From Rikenellaceae bacterium (lineage in GTDB: Bacteria; Bacteroidota; Bacteroidia; Bacteroidales; Rikenellaceae), in the NCBI GenBank assembly GCA_015060065.1, contig SUZF01000007.1, positions 29,787 through 93,786 of the forward strand: DNA of 64,000 nucleotides. The letters are read 5' to 3'. The notes beneath the pieces are model-generated. The model was not told the origin of the DNA and ran no database searches. It saw only the letters and a list, made by a program, of their open reading frames with translations. Both the position numbers and the translations under genes were made by a program. Shown here one piece after another: positions 45,424 to 54,900 of this stretch (position 1 is the stretch's first letter; every line of letters starts with the position of its first letter).

Positions 45424-46416
45424 ATGGCAATATTAGCATTCCAAAGACCTGAAAAGGTTATTATGCTTGAATCGACTTCGTCGTTCGGAAAGTTTGAGTT
45501 CCGTCCGTTGGAGCCTGGGTTCGGTATGACTATTGGTAACGCTTTGCGCCGTATATTGCTCTCTTCGTTGGAGGGTTATGCAATTACGACCGTGAAGGTT
45601 GCCGGTGTTGACCACGAGTTTGCCGCTATTCCCGGTGTGATGGAGGGAATGATTGATATCGTTCTCAAATTGAAGCAGATTCGCTTCATCCGCACCGTAG
45701 ATAATCAGGATGCCGAGAAGGTGTCTATCAATGTTGCGGGTGTTACTGAACTTACGGCAGGATACATCTCGAACTATCTTTCGTTCTTCAAGGTTTTGAA
45801 TCCCGATTTGGTAATCTGCCATCTGGCTCCGGGTACGAAGATGCAGATGACGATTACGATTGGTAAGGGTCGTGGTTATGTGCCTTCGGAGGAGAATACT
45901 CCTGCGGATTGCGAATTTGGTACGTTGCCTATCGACTCGATTCACACTCCGATTAAGAACGTAAAGTATGCTATCGAGAACTATCGTGTTGAGCAGAAGA
46001 CCGACTACGAGAAGTTGAATTTGGAGATTACGACCGATGGCTCGATTCATCCGAAGGAGGCCCTCAAAGAGGCTGCAAAGATTCTGATTCAGCACTTTAT
46101 GCTCTTCTCGGATGAGAAGATTACCCTCAATATGGAGGATAATAGTGGAGCCGAGGAGTTCGATGAGGATATTCTCCACATGCGCCAACTGTTGAAGACC
46201 AAGTTGTCGGATCAGGATTTGAGTGTTCGCGCACTCAACTGCTTGAAGGCGGCAGAGGTTGATACGGTAGGTGATTTGGTTCGCCTCAATCGCAGTGATC
46301 TGCTCAAATTCCGTAACTTCGGTAAGAAGTCGCTGACTGAACTCGATGAGTTGTTGGCATCGCTGAATCTTAAATTCGGAATGGACGTATCTATGTACAA
46401 ACTTGATAAAGAATAA
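45424..46416 (+). CDS. rpoA: RNA polymerase subunit alpha
   Basis: 330 residues. The N-terminal domain for dimerisation and beta/beta' binding is clear ([53 protein letters not shown]), as is the C-terminal DNA- and activator-binding domain ([56 protein letters not shown]). It lies between rpsD and rplQ as in nearly all bacteria. Confidence 0.99.
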   Translation: MAILAFQRPEKVIMLESTSSFGKFEFRPLEPGFGMTIGNALRRILLSSLEGYAITTVKVAGVDHEFAAIPGVMEGMIDIVLKLKQIRFIRTVDNQDAEKVSINVAGVTELTAGYISNYLSFFKVLNPDLVICHLAPGTKMQMTITIGKGRGYVPSEENTPADCEFGTLPIDSIHTPIKNVKYAIENYRVEQKTDYEKLNLEITTDGSIHPKEALKEAAKILIQHFMLFSDEKITLNMEDNSGAEEFDEDILHMRQLLKTKLSDQDLSVRALNCLKAAEVDTVGDLVRLNRSDLLKFRNFGKKSLTELDELLASLNLKFGMDVSMYKLDKE

Positions 46417-46418
46417 TT

Positions 46419-46991
46419 ATGAGACACAATAAGAATTTTAATCACCTTGGTCGTCAGGCGGGTCACCGCAAGGCTATGTTGTCGAACATGGCTTCGTCGC
46501 TGATTCTTCACAAGCGTATCGAGACGACGGTTGCCAAGGCAAAAGCAGTTAAGCAGTTCGTAGAGCCTCTGGTAACTCGTTCAAAGGAGGATACGACTCA
46601 CTCGCGTCGTGTAGTATTCTCGTACCTCAAACAAAAGGAGGCTGTTACCGAGTTGTTCCGCACGATTGCTCCGAAGATTGCAAATCGTCCGGGCGGTTAT
46701 ACCCGTATTTTGAAGACCGGTTTCCGTTTGGGTGATGGTGCCGATATGTGTATCATCGAGTTCGTTGATTTCAACGAGGCATACACTCTCGGTGTAACTC
46801 CCGCAGCGGCAACTGCCGAGGCTAAACCCAAGACTCGTCGTTCGCGCAAGAAGACGACCGATGCTGTTGAGGACGCTACCGTAGTAGCCGAGAAGAAGGC
46901 TGCTCCGAAGGCAAAGCCCGTACAGAAGGCTGCAAAGAACACCGGTGCAAAGGTGTCTAACGTTAAGACTAACGTTGGTAAGAAGATGTAA
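46419..46991 (+). CDS. rplQ: 50S ribosomal protein L17 with basic tail
   Basis: 190 residues, 60 more than E. coli L17. The first 125 are ordinary ([51 protein letters not shown]...[30 protein letters not shown]). The extra C-terminal part is Lys/Ala-rich ([37 protein letters not shown]) and recalls the tail on L30. It starts 2 bp after rpoA and closes the operon before a strong terminator. Confidence 0.96.
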   Translation: MRHNKNFNHLGRQAGHRKAMLSNMASSLILHKRIETTVAKAKAVKQFVEPLVTRSKEDTTHSRRVVFSYLKQKEAVTELFRTIAPKIANRPGGYTRILKTGFRLGDGADMCIIEFVDFNEAYTLGVTPAAATAEAKPKTRRSRKKTTDAVEDATVVAEKKAAPKAKPVQKAAKNTGAKVSNVKTNVGKKM

Positions 46992-47019
46992 TAAGTCGCA
47001 AGACAGATATATCTTTACG

Positions 47020-47052
47020 ACCACCCGTTCCAAATGGAGCGGGTGGTTTTTT
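47020..47052 (+). terminator. Terminator of the ribosomal superoperon
   Basis: ACCACCCGTTCC (47020-47031) and GGAGCGGGTGGT (47036-47047) form a 12-bp stem with one G-T pair and an AAAT loop, followed by a T-run. It lies 28 bp after the rplQ stop. Confidence 0.93.
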
Positions 47053-47317
47053 GCTTTATTTTCTTTAACCTCATTAAGTACTTTGCCTCACTCATCACCC
47101 CCCCCATCCACAAAAAAAGGTAATGATATAGGTAATGATGCAAGAAAAAAGACTGCCCGACCAAAAAGTCAGACAGTCTTGTCTATTCGATAGGAGGTGT
47201 TGGATACCCCGCCTATCCTCGGCATGGGCGTTGCCCCACCCCTCGGTAAGACGTGTCGGTTGCTTCCTCTCCGGCAAGGCCTGTTGGTTGTCCAGCCCTC
47301 CCCGATGATTTGCTCTG
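47053..47317. other. Gap between rplQ and the glycogen cluster
   Basis: No gene is visible. It has a run of C residues near 47098, a direct repeat GGTAATGAT separated by 3 bp (47119-47139 region), the minus-strand terminator (47144-47178) and about 140 nt of 3' untranslated sequence after the GH57 stop. That sequence contains an inverted repeat GATAGG/CCTATC. Confidence 0.6.
47144..47178 (-). terminator. Terminator of the glycogen cluster
   Basis: On the minus strand GACTGTCTGAC (47178-47168) pairs with GTCGGGCAGTC (47161-47151), allowing one mismatch, and a TTTTTT run follows. It lies 140 bp downstream of the GH57 stop. Confidence 0.8.
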
Positions 47318-48538
47318 TTAAGCCTTCTTTGCAGTCTTCTTACGTGCCGCCTTTGCCTCCAAAGCCTTCTCAACCTCGATTTGGAAGTCCGAAAGTACGT
47401 TCATATAGTTGATGAACGCCTCATAAGAGGAGCCGTAGGGGTTGAAGTAGGAGTGTACATCACCGTCCGAGAGCCACTTTGTTGCCATATAGTAGAAGTG
47501 GTCCGAGGTCTGCATAAAGTTCCATACATAGTCGAAATCGGCACTTTTGAGGCTCTTAACCTTATCTTTCAAAGCGTAGAGTTTCGAGAATGCCTCGTTC
47601 TGCAACTCATTACCGAGCCAAGCCGTGATATCGCGCTCCTCATCAGCCCACGACATAACGTGCGGACAGTGGAGTACCGACACGGGCTGGTGCTTTGCCG
47701 CAGCCTTCGATACGGTCTCGAACTCCATATCGCCATGTGCCAAGACAGCCTTCGGCAGTGCTTTCATAAAGTCGAGGATGCCGGTCGAAGCCTTCTGGTG
47801 CTCGCCAAAGGTCTCGTAGTCCATAAAGAGGTTGATAATCTCGCCATTCTCGGCTGCCAGCCATGATGCGTACTTGTCGGCAGTGAGAGGATACTCCGCC
47901 CATCCCTGATTCGAGAAGCGGAAGGCGATATCGTCCGAGAGTTTATAGTTGCGCAGCAGCAGGCGCAGTTTCTGGTCCTCGGCATTAGCATATACGAAGT
48001 CGGGTGACTTCCATCCGAGGATATGCTTTGCACCCTCTGCCAACATCGTCTTGAAACCCATCTCGGCAACCATAGCACCGATGCCGTCCGAGTAGATTAA
48101 CTCTGTATTGCGGAAAGCGGTAGGCTTTTGACCAAACTCCTTCTTAATCATTGCTGTATGGAGTTTTACCTGCTCCACGAAATCCTCCTTCGATGCGAGA
48201 GCCGCCAACGAGTGCGAGTAGGTCTCGGCAAGGAACTCTACACATCCCGTCTCGGCAAGGGCCTTGAACGAGTCGAGTACTTCGGGTGCGTATGCGCGGA
48301 ACTGCTCGACAACCGTACCTGTGAGCGAGAACGAGCAACGGAACTTGCCCTTGTTCTCCTTGATAAGTTTGAGCAACAGTGCATTCATCGGAAGGTAGCA
48401 CTGGCGGGCAATCTTCTGCATAATCGCGCGATTAGTCAAATCGTCGAGATAGTTGTGGTCTTTGCCCATATGGAAGAATCGGTAGGTCTTCAAACGCCAG
48501 GGCTGGTGTACCTGAAAATATAAGCAAATAGTTTTCAT
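47318..48538 (-). CDS. Glycoside hydrolase family 57 (alpha-amylase-like)
   Basis: 406 residues, cytoplasmic (no signal peptide). MKTICLYFQVHQPWRLKTYRFF is the GH57 conserved region 1. Nucleophile region FRNTELIYSDGIG and acid/base region LFMDYETFGEH follow, with HVMSWADEERDITAW near the end. GH57 enzymes cleave or rearrange alpha-1,4-glucans. In Bacteroidota this gene is regularly clustered with a GT4 synthase and a debranching enzyme, as here, suggesting a role in glycogen turnover. The tail (EAKAARKKTAKKA) is lysine-rich. Start is 14 bp after the GT4 gene. Confidence 0.9.
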   Translation of the reverse strand: MKTICLYFQVHQPWRLKTYRFFHMGKDHNYLDDLTNRAIMQKIARQCYLPMNALLLKLIKENKGKFRCSFSLTGTVVEQFRAYAPEVLDSFKALAETGCVEFLAETYSHSLAALASKEDFVEQVKLHTAMIKKEFGQKPTAFRNTELIYSDGIGAMVAEMGFKTMLAEGAKHILGWKSPDFVYANAEDQKLRLLLRNYKLSDDIAFRFSNQGWAEYPLTADKYASWLAAENGEIINLFMDYETFGEHQKASTGILDFMKALPKAVLAHGDMEFETVSKAAAKHQPVSVLHCPHVMSWADEERDITAWLGNELQNEAFSKLYALKDKVKSLKSADFDYVWNFMQTSDHFYYMATKWLSDGDVHSYFNPYGSSYEAFINYMNVLSDFQIEVEKALEAKAARKKTAKKA

Positions 48539-48552
48539 ATTGTGAGTTTTTG

Positions 48553-49863
48553 TTATTTCGCGTTATCGATGACTTCTTGGTAAATCTTCTTGATTTTTGC
48601 TGCCGCATTGTTCCATTTGAGGTTAGTAACCTCTTCAAGTCCCTTCTTGGCAAACATCTCGGCAAGCGCCGGATAGGTAATCAGACCGTAGATGGCATCT
48701 GCCATGGCATCCACATCCCAATAATCAACCTTCACAGCGTAGTCGAGAACCTCTGCAACACCGCTCTGCTTCGAGATGATGCTCGGCACATTCGAGCGCA
48801 TAGCCTCCAAGGGCGAGATTCCGAATGGCTCCGAAACCGAAGGCATGATATATACATCCGACAGACGGAACATCTTGTGTACGTCATCGCCACGCAAGAA
48901 TCCCGTGAAGTGGAAACGGTCGGCAATGCCGAGGCGTGCCACGCGACGGATGACATGGTTCATCATATCGCCCGAACCAGCCATTACGAAGCGTACATTA
49001 GGTACTCGTTTGAGAACTTTTGCCGCAGCCTCCACGAAGTAGTCGGGACCCTTCTGGTAGGTAATACGACCGAGGAAGGTTACAATCTTATCCTCGACAC
49101 CACGCTCCGGAGCCTCGTTCTCCTTCTCGGCAAAGCGCACGGCATTATGCACCGTTACAACCTTGTCTGCCGGAATGTTATACTTGTCGATGATGATGTT
49201 GCGCGTAAGATTCGACACTGCGATAACGCAATCCGCAGCAGCCATACCGGCACGTTCCATCTCATAGACGCGTGTATCGATATTATCTGCCGAACCGCGG
49301 TCGAACGATGTTGCGTGCATGTGGACAACCAATGGTTTGCCCGATACACGCTTTGCAGCAATACCCGCAAAGTAGGTGAGCCAGTCGTGTGCGTGAATCA
49401 CATCGAACTTACCTTCGAGGTCTTTTGCCACCTGTGCAGCGATAATAGCATAGCGGGCAACCTCCTCCATAAGGTTTGCTCCATACTTTCCGGAGAAGGT
49501 GTAGCGCTGACTCCAAAGGTCCTTGGTTTCCCAACTCTTTTTACCACTTTTGACATACTCGTCGTGGTAGGCGAGATACTCTTCGGGCGAGATGTAGGGG
49601 ACCATATTCGAGTCGATATGCACGAAAGAAATCTTGTCGATGATATCCTCTACGCCTCCGTCCACGTTGCCGAAAACGGCCTCCACGTCGCTTGCATTGA
49701 CAACATCAACGAAACGTTGGTCCTCGTCGCCCGATGCCTTCGGCATCACGAAAGTAACCTCCACATCGTTACGTGCCAATCCGCGCGTCATTCCGTAGCA
49801 AGCCGTGCCGAGGCCTCCTGCAATATGAGGAGGAAACTCCCAGCCGAACATTAACACTCTCAT
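48553..49863 (-). CDS. GT4-type glycosyltransferase, glycogen synthase-like
   Basis: 436 residues. A GT-B fold enzyme: N-terminal MRVLMFGWEFPPHIAGGLGTACYGMTRGL (the G-GG loop), FDVIHAHDWLTYFAGIAAKR, LVVHMHATSFDRG, then in the C-terminal domain VTFLGRITYQKGPDYFVEAA, MAGSGDMM and the EX7E motif in PSVSEPFGISPLEAMRSNVPSI. These are the features of bacterial glycogen or sucrose synthase-like GT4 proteins; donor and acceptor are not provable. It lies 6 bp after the debranching enzyme and 14 bp before GH57, consistent with alpha-glucan synthesis. Confidence 0.88.
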   Translation of the reverse strand: MRVLMFGWEFPPHIAGGLGTACYGMTRGLARNDVEVTFVMPKASGDEDQRFVDVVNASDVEAVFGNVDGGVEDIIDKISFVHIDSNMVPYISPEEYLAYHDEYVKSGKKSWETKDLWSQRYTFSGKYGANLMEEVARYAIIAAQVAKDLEGKFDVIHAHDWLTYFAGIAAKRVSGKPLVVHMHATSFDRGSADNIDTRVYEMERAGMAAADCVIAVSNLTRNIIIDKYNIPADKVVTVHNAVRFAEKENEAPERGVEDKIVTFLGRITYQKGPDYFVEAAAKVLKRVPNVRFVMAGSGDMMNHVIRRVARLGIADRFHFTGFLRGDDVHKMFRLSDVYIMPSVSEPFGISPLEAMRSNVPSIISKQSGVAEVLDYAVKVDYWDVDAMADAIYGLITYPALAEMFAKKGLEEVTNLKWNNAAAKIKKIYQEVIDNAK

Positions 49864-49869
49864 CGCTTA

Positions 49870-51876
49870 TTATTTTTTCTTGTTGTTACTCTTTGTTGTT
49901 TTCGTTGCCTTGGCGGTCTTTGAAGACTTTGCCCTCTTTGCTCCCTTGGTTGCCTCGGTAATAATCTCGCTGATTTGGAGCAGTGCGCCCACACTTAACG
50001 CCGACGAGATGGCACCACGAGGTCCAAACGGCGGGTCGGCATCGAAATACTCTCCGACCGAGCCGATGCAGTAGGTCTGAATCTCCTCGTTGAAGGCAGT
50101 GATAATCTCGTGTGCAGTCTCGGCAAAGGCCTTGCCTCGCAGACGGAAACCACAACGTACATAGAATATCAGGGGCCAAACCCAAACCGCACCATTCATG
50201 CGAACTCGTGCTTGTTGCGACTCCTCGTCATTTGCCGTAGTGTCGTAGAGCGGGTTGCGTGGCGAAAGGGTTCGCAGACCGCGAGGGGTGAGCAGGTGCT
50301 GGCGAATTGTGAGTACTACATTTACCGTCTGCTCCTCGTTGAGCATCGTATAGTCCAGACCGCAAGCCACAATCATATTCGAGCGAATAGCGTGGTTTGA
50401 CTCCGTGTCATTCACATAGTCATAGAGGTAGTTCTCATCTGCATACCAGAACTTCTCGATGAACGATGCCTGCGTCTTTGCGGGCATATCTTTCCACTCG
50501 GCAACGAATGCTTTGTCGCCCTGCTTCTTTGCCAGAGCCAGAGCGTAGCATACGGCATTGTACCACAGAGCCTGAATCTCGACTGCGTAACCTGCACGCG
50601 GGAGTTGTACCTTGCCATCGATGGTGGTATTCATCCACGTCAGAGCCACATTCTCTGCCGCAGCCCACACAAGTCCGTTTTCGTGCAACTGCACACGGCC
50701 TCCGATACCACTGCGGTATGCCTCCAAAATAGACTTCATGACCTCGCCGTAGCGATTCCAAATCTCTGCCGCGCCAAGGTGCTTTTCGAGATTCTGCAAC
50801 GTCCAGAAGAACCACAGCGGAGCGTCCGCCTCGTTATATGCCGAAGCCGAGCCTGCGAAATCGCCATTGCGCATATCGCGAATCATCGTGTCGAGAATCT
50901 CGATGCAGTCCTCCTTGTATCCCTGTTCGAGTGTGATACCCGGCAATGCGATAAAGGTCGAGCGACCATCAACACCGAGCCACGGATAGCCGGCAATCAT
51001 CTCGGTACGACTCTCCGGGCGACGAACCACGAACTGACGTGCAGAGTGGTGCAGACAACTCAAAAAGTCGATTTTGTGGGTACGACGGGCGAGTGACGTG
51101 GCGTAGAACTCACGAATACTCTCGCACGAGTGCATCTCTTCGGTCGATGCCGAGAAGATGATGCTTTCGCCCTTCTTGATTTTGAGTTCGAAGTAACCCG
51201 TAGTCATCAAATCCTCATAGCCGTTGTAGCCACGCTTCAACTCCTGCTGATACTCGAAGTCGTAGTACCAGTCGGGTGCCGGGATAAACTCGGCATCGGG
51301 GCGGTCGGTTTGAAGGTATAGCCACGGATAACTCTCGTAGAGTCGGCACTTAACACCACAAGCCACGGGGTATGAGCGACCATTTGCATCCATATTTGCC
51401 TTCGTGAGTGCGTGCTTGTCGCGGAATGCGAAGAAGGGTCGCAAGCGCAACGTGGTCTCCGAGTGAGCATCAAGCAACGTGTAGCGAATCATCAGTTGTG
51501 TGCGCTTGTGAATCCACAACAACTCCTTCTGCAAGATGACGCCTCCCACACGATAGGTAATCGTCGGGCAGGGGGTGTACTTGAAGTCGGTGATGTACTT
51601 GTGCCCACGAGGCTCGTAAACTCCGTTGAAACGGTGCAGTGCGAGGTTGAACGATTGGTCGTGCTGAACGATAGTTTCGTCGAGCGACGAGAGCAATACG
51701 TGCGTGCGGTCACTGTTGTCGATGGGCGCAACCATCAGTCCGTGATACTTGCGAGTATTACAGCAGACGATGGTCGTACTCATATAACCATTGCGACGGT
51801 CGGTAGCCAACATCTCGCGTTGAAGCGAGTATTCGAGGTTGCCGAGTTCGCCCTTGTCGAATGTAAGTGCTGACAT
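49870..51876 (-). CDS. Glycogen debranching enzyme (amylo-alpha-1,6-glucosidase type)
   Basis: 668 residues. The N-terminal domain (LEYSLQREMLATDRRNGYMSTTIVCCNTRKYHGLMVAP) is characteristic, and the (alpha/alpha)6 catalytic domain follows with IAGYPWLGVDGRSTFIALPG, GSASAYNEADAPLWFFW, RAGYAVEIQALWYNAVCYAL, NHAIRSNMIVACGLDYTML and GAVWVWPLIFYV. It hydrolyses alpha-1,6 branch points of glycogen or limit dextrin in the cytoplasm. It ends with a Lys/Thr/Ala-rich tail (about 25 residues, KSSKTAKATKTTKSNNKKK) beyond the fold. Downstream it is tightly linked to GT4 and GH57. Upstream there is a terminator between it and the GT3-GT35 gene, so it may have its own promoter. Confidence 0.92.
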   Translation of the reverse strand: MSALTFDKGELGNLEYSLQREMLATDRRNGYMSTTIVCCNTRKYHGLMVAPIDNSDRTHVLLSSLDETIVQHDQSFNLALHRFNGVYEPRGHKYITDFKYTPCPTITYRVGGVILQKELLWIHKRTQLMIRYTLLDAHSETTLRLRPFFAFRDKHALTKANMDANGRSYPVACGVKCRLYESYPWLYLQTDRPDAEFIPAPDWYYDFEYQQELKRGYNGYEDLMTTGYFELKIKKGESIIFSASTEEMHSCESIREFYATSLARRTHKIDFLSCLHHSARQFVVRRPESRTEMIAGYPWLGVDGRSTFIALPGITLEQGYKEDCIEILDTMIRDMRNGDFAGSASAYNEADAPLWFFWTLQNLEKHLGAAEIWNRYGEVMKSILEAYRSGIGGRVQLHENGLVWAAAENVALTWMNTTIDGKVQLPRAGYAVEIQALWYNAVCYALALAKKQGDKAFVAEWKDMPAKTQASFIEKFWYADENYLYDYVNDTESNHAIRSNMIVACGLDYTMLNEEQTVNVVLTIRQHLLTPRGLRTLSPRNPLYDTTANDEESQQARVRMNGAVWVWPLIFYVRCGFRLRGKAFAETAHEIITAFNEEIQTYCIGSVGEYFDADPPFGPRGAISSALSVGALLQISEIITEATKGAKRAKSSKTAKATKTTKSNNKKK

Positions 51877-51916
51877 ATTTTTGAAATTTTATTGATTCTC
51901 TTTGTGAAATTATAAA

Positions 51917-51951
51917 AAAATCGGCAAAACGGCAAGTGTTTTGCCGATTTT
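51917..51951. terminator. Terminator between GT3-GT35 and debranching enzyme genes
   Basis: AAAATCGGCAAAAC (51917-51930) and GTTTTGCCGATTTT (51938-51951) form a perfect 14-bp stem with a 7-nt loop. On the minus strand a T-run follows, 9 bp after the phosphorylase stop; the plus-strand side is also T-rich. Some read-through into the debranching gene is likely because I see no good promoter for it. Confidence 0.85.
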
Positions 51952-51959
51952 TTACGGAA

Positions 51960-54900
51960 TTAAGCCCATTTAACCAGTGCAAAGTCCATGCGGTGTGGCA
52001 ATTTTGCGTTCTTCGGGAAGATTCGCAGTGCCACATCGAACATTCCCGTATTTTCAGGAACGTAGTCCAATGCGTAGGTTACAAGCGTGTCGGTAGCCTT
52101 CACGGGCAGCAACTCTACGGAGTGCTGTACGTTTGCGCCCTGACCGAACTCGATCTGCTTTGCCACTACCAACTCAACGCCGATATCCGACTTGTGGAGG
52201 TTGGCAATGTCGAGTGTAACCTCGAAGTGATAGGTTTCACCGACCATAATCGCCTCGGTATCGATACATGCTCGCTTAACATCGACGAGTTTTACGTTAT
52301 CCCACGCAGCCGAAACCTTACGCTTCCAAGCGGCAATCTCGCGAGCCTCCTTATAGTTGTCGGCAAGCAAGGTCTTCTTGCGAGCAGCAAGTTTGTTGTA
52401 GAAACGCTCCTCGTAGTCGATAAGCATGCGGTTGGTTGTGAAGTTCGATGCGATATCTGCGATACAACTCTTGACCGATGCTACCCACTCGTGCGGAATG
52501 CCGTCCTCGCCACGGTTGTAGTACTTCGGAACAATCTCCTCCTCGATGGTATTGTAAATCATCTCGGCATCGAGTTCATCCTGGAAGTGCTGGTCGGTAA
52601 AGGTGCGCTTCATAGGCAGAGCCCAGCCGGCTCCCTCCTTGTAGCCCTCGACCCACCATCCGTCGAGTACCGAGAACTGCATAACTCCATTCATCACACA
52701 CTTCTCGCCCGATGTTCCCGATGCTTCGAGAGGACGGGTCGGAGTGTTGAGCCATACATCGACACCCTGAACCATGCGACGAGCCAACTCCATATCGTAG
52801 TTCTGCAAGAAGATAATCTTACCCACGAACTCCGGCATTGCCGAAACCTCGACGATGCGCTTGATAAGGTCCTGACCCGGCTTGTCATTCGGGTGAGCCT
52901 TACCGGCAAAGATAAACTGCACGGGACGCTCCTTATTATTGACGATAGCCGACAGACGCTCCAAGTTTGTGAAGAGCAGGTATGCTCGCTTGTAGGTCGC
53001 GAAACGGCGTGCAAAACCGATAGTCAGCACATCGGGCTTGATGCTCTCGGTAATCTGTACCATCTGGCGAGGCGATTCGAGGCGTACCTTGCTGGGGTCG
53101 CTGTAACGCTCGCAGATAGTCTTGATAAGACGCTTCTTCAAGACCATACGCTCTGCCCACAACTCCTCGTCGGCAATGTTGTGAACCTTCTGCCATTCGG
53201 GGATGTTATAGACGTGGCCCTCGAAGCCCTGCGGGAAATATTTTGCATAGAGGCGACGCAAGTTCGATGCTGCCCAAGTCGGGAAGTGAACGCCATTGGT
53301 AACGTAACCGATGTGCAACTCGTTCTTGAAGTATCCGGGCCACATATTGCCGAGGATATCCTTCGATACCTCGCCGTGGAGCCACGATACACCATTAACC
53401 TCCTGCGAGAGGTTGCAGGCGAGTACCGACATCGAGAACTTCTGGTTCGGGTCATTCGGGTTGGTCTTACCAAGGTTGATGAACTGCTCCCACGTAATCT
53501 TCAAGACATCGGGGTAGTGCGACATATACTGACGAATCATCGATTCGGGGAATGCGTCGTGACCTGCCGGTACGGGCGTGTGGGTTGTGAAGAGCGACGA
53601 CGAGCGGATAACCTCCAAAGCCTCCGAGAACGACAGACGCTCACGGTCGATAAGGTTGCGGATGCGCTCCAAGCCGATGAATGCTGCGTGACCCTCGTTG
53701 CAGTGATAGACATCCTGTTTGATACCCATCTTTACGAGTGCGCGGATACCACCGACACCGAGCAGCAACTCCTGCTTCAAGCGGTTCTCCCAATCGCCTC
53801 CATAGAGGTGGTGGGTAACCTGACGGTCTTCGGGAAGGTTCGCCTCATAGTCCGCGTCGAGCAGGAAGAGGTCTGTACGACCCACCTGACACTTCCAAAC
53901 ACGTGCCGAGAGGGTACGACCGGGGAATGCCACCTGAACGGTAATCCAGTTGCCCTCCTCGTCACGAACAGGCGAAATGGGCAACTTAAAGAAGTTCTGT
54001 GCCTCGTATGCCGCCTCCTGTGCGCCCTGCGACGAGAGTCGCTGCGTGAAGTATCCGTAGCGGTATAAAAGACCCACCGCTGCCATCGGGGTATTCTTAT
54101 CCGAAGCCTCCTTCAAGTAATCACCTGCGAGGATGCCAAGACCTCCGGAGTAGATTTTGAGCGACGAGTGCAGGCCATACTCCATCGAGAAGTAGGCAAT
54201 CTTTGCACTCTTCGGGTCGGGCTTCTCCGACATATATGCCTTATAGTTCGCGTAGATAGCATCGAGTTTTTCGAGGAACTTCTGGTCCTGCTCCAACTCC
54301 TTCTGGCGCTCTACCGAGAGTTTGTCCAAGAGGACAATCGGGTTGCGATCAACCTCCTCCCACAACGCCTTATCAATCGACTCGAACAGGTCACGACCGC
54401 CCGATGTCCAGCACCACCACAGGTTTCGCGAAAGTTCCTCCAACGGGCGCAGACGAGCCGAAAGGTTCTTCTCGACCATCATACGCTGCCACGTCGGGCG
54501 CTCCGAGATGAGCTGCTGACGCACGAAGTTGATCTGCTCGTTTGACGAGCCTCCGTCGCCAAGGATTGCACGGTTGGTGCGCGAAATTGAACTCTCGACA
54601 GCCTTCGAGTAAGCCTCCTCATACTTCTCGAAGAGATTCGACCAGAGGGCGCGCTTCGAAATCTCGAATGCGGCATTGCGTACCTCCTTGACTCTCTCGG
54701 CCGAGAGGTTTGCAAAACGGATAATCGCATCAGCAATAGTCGTAACAGCCTCCTTGTCGTTGAAGTCGTTGCGCTCGACAACTACCACACCGTCGTTACC
54801 GCCCGACTTCTTAACCCACATACCGAAGCCTGCCAAGGTTGAGGTGATGGTCGGTACCGAGAATGCGACAGATTCGAGCGGAGTGTAACCCCACGGCTCG

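Noticed and set aside
51936-54068. 710-codon plus-strand frame opposite the GT3-GT35 gene
   Set aside because: Antisense shadow of a conserved phosphorylase; no motif and implausible composition.
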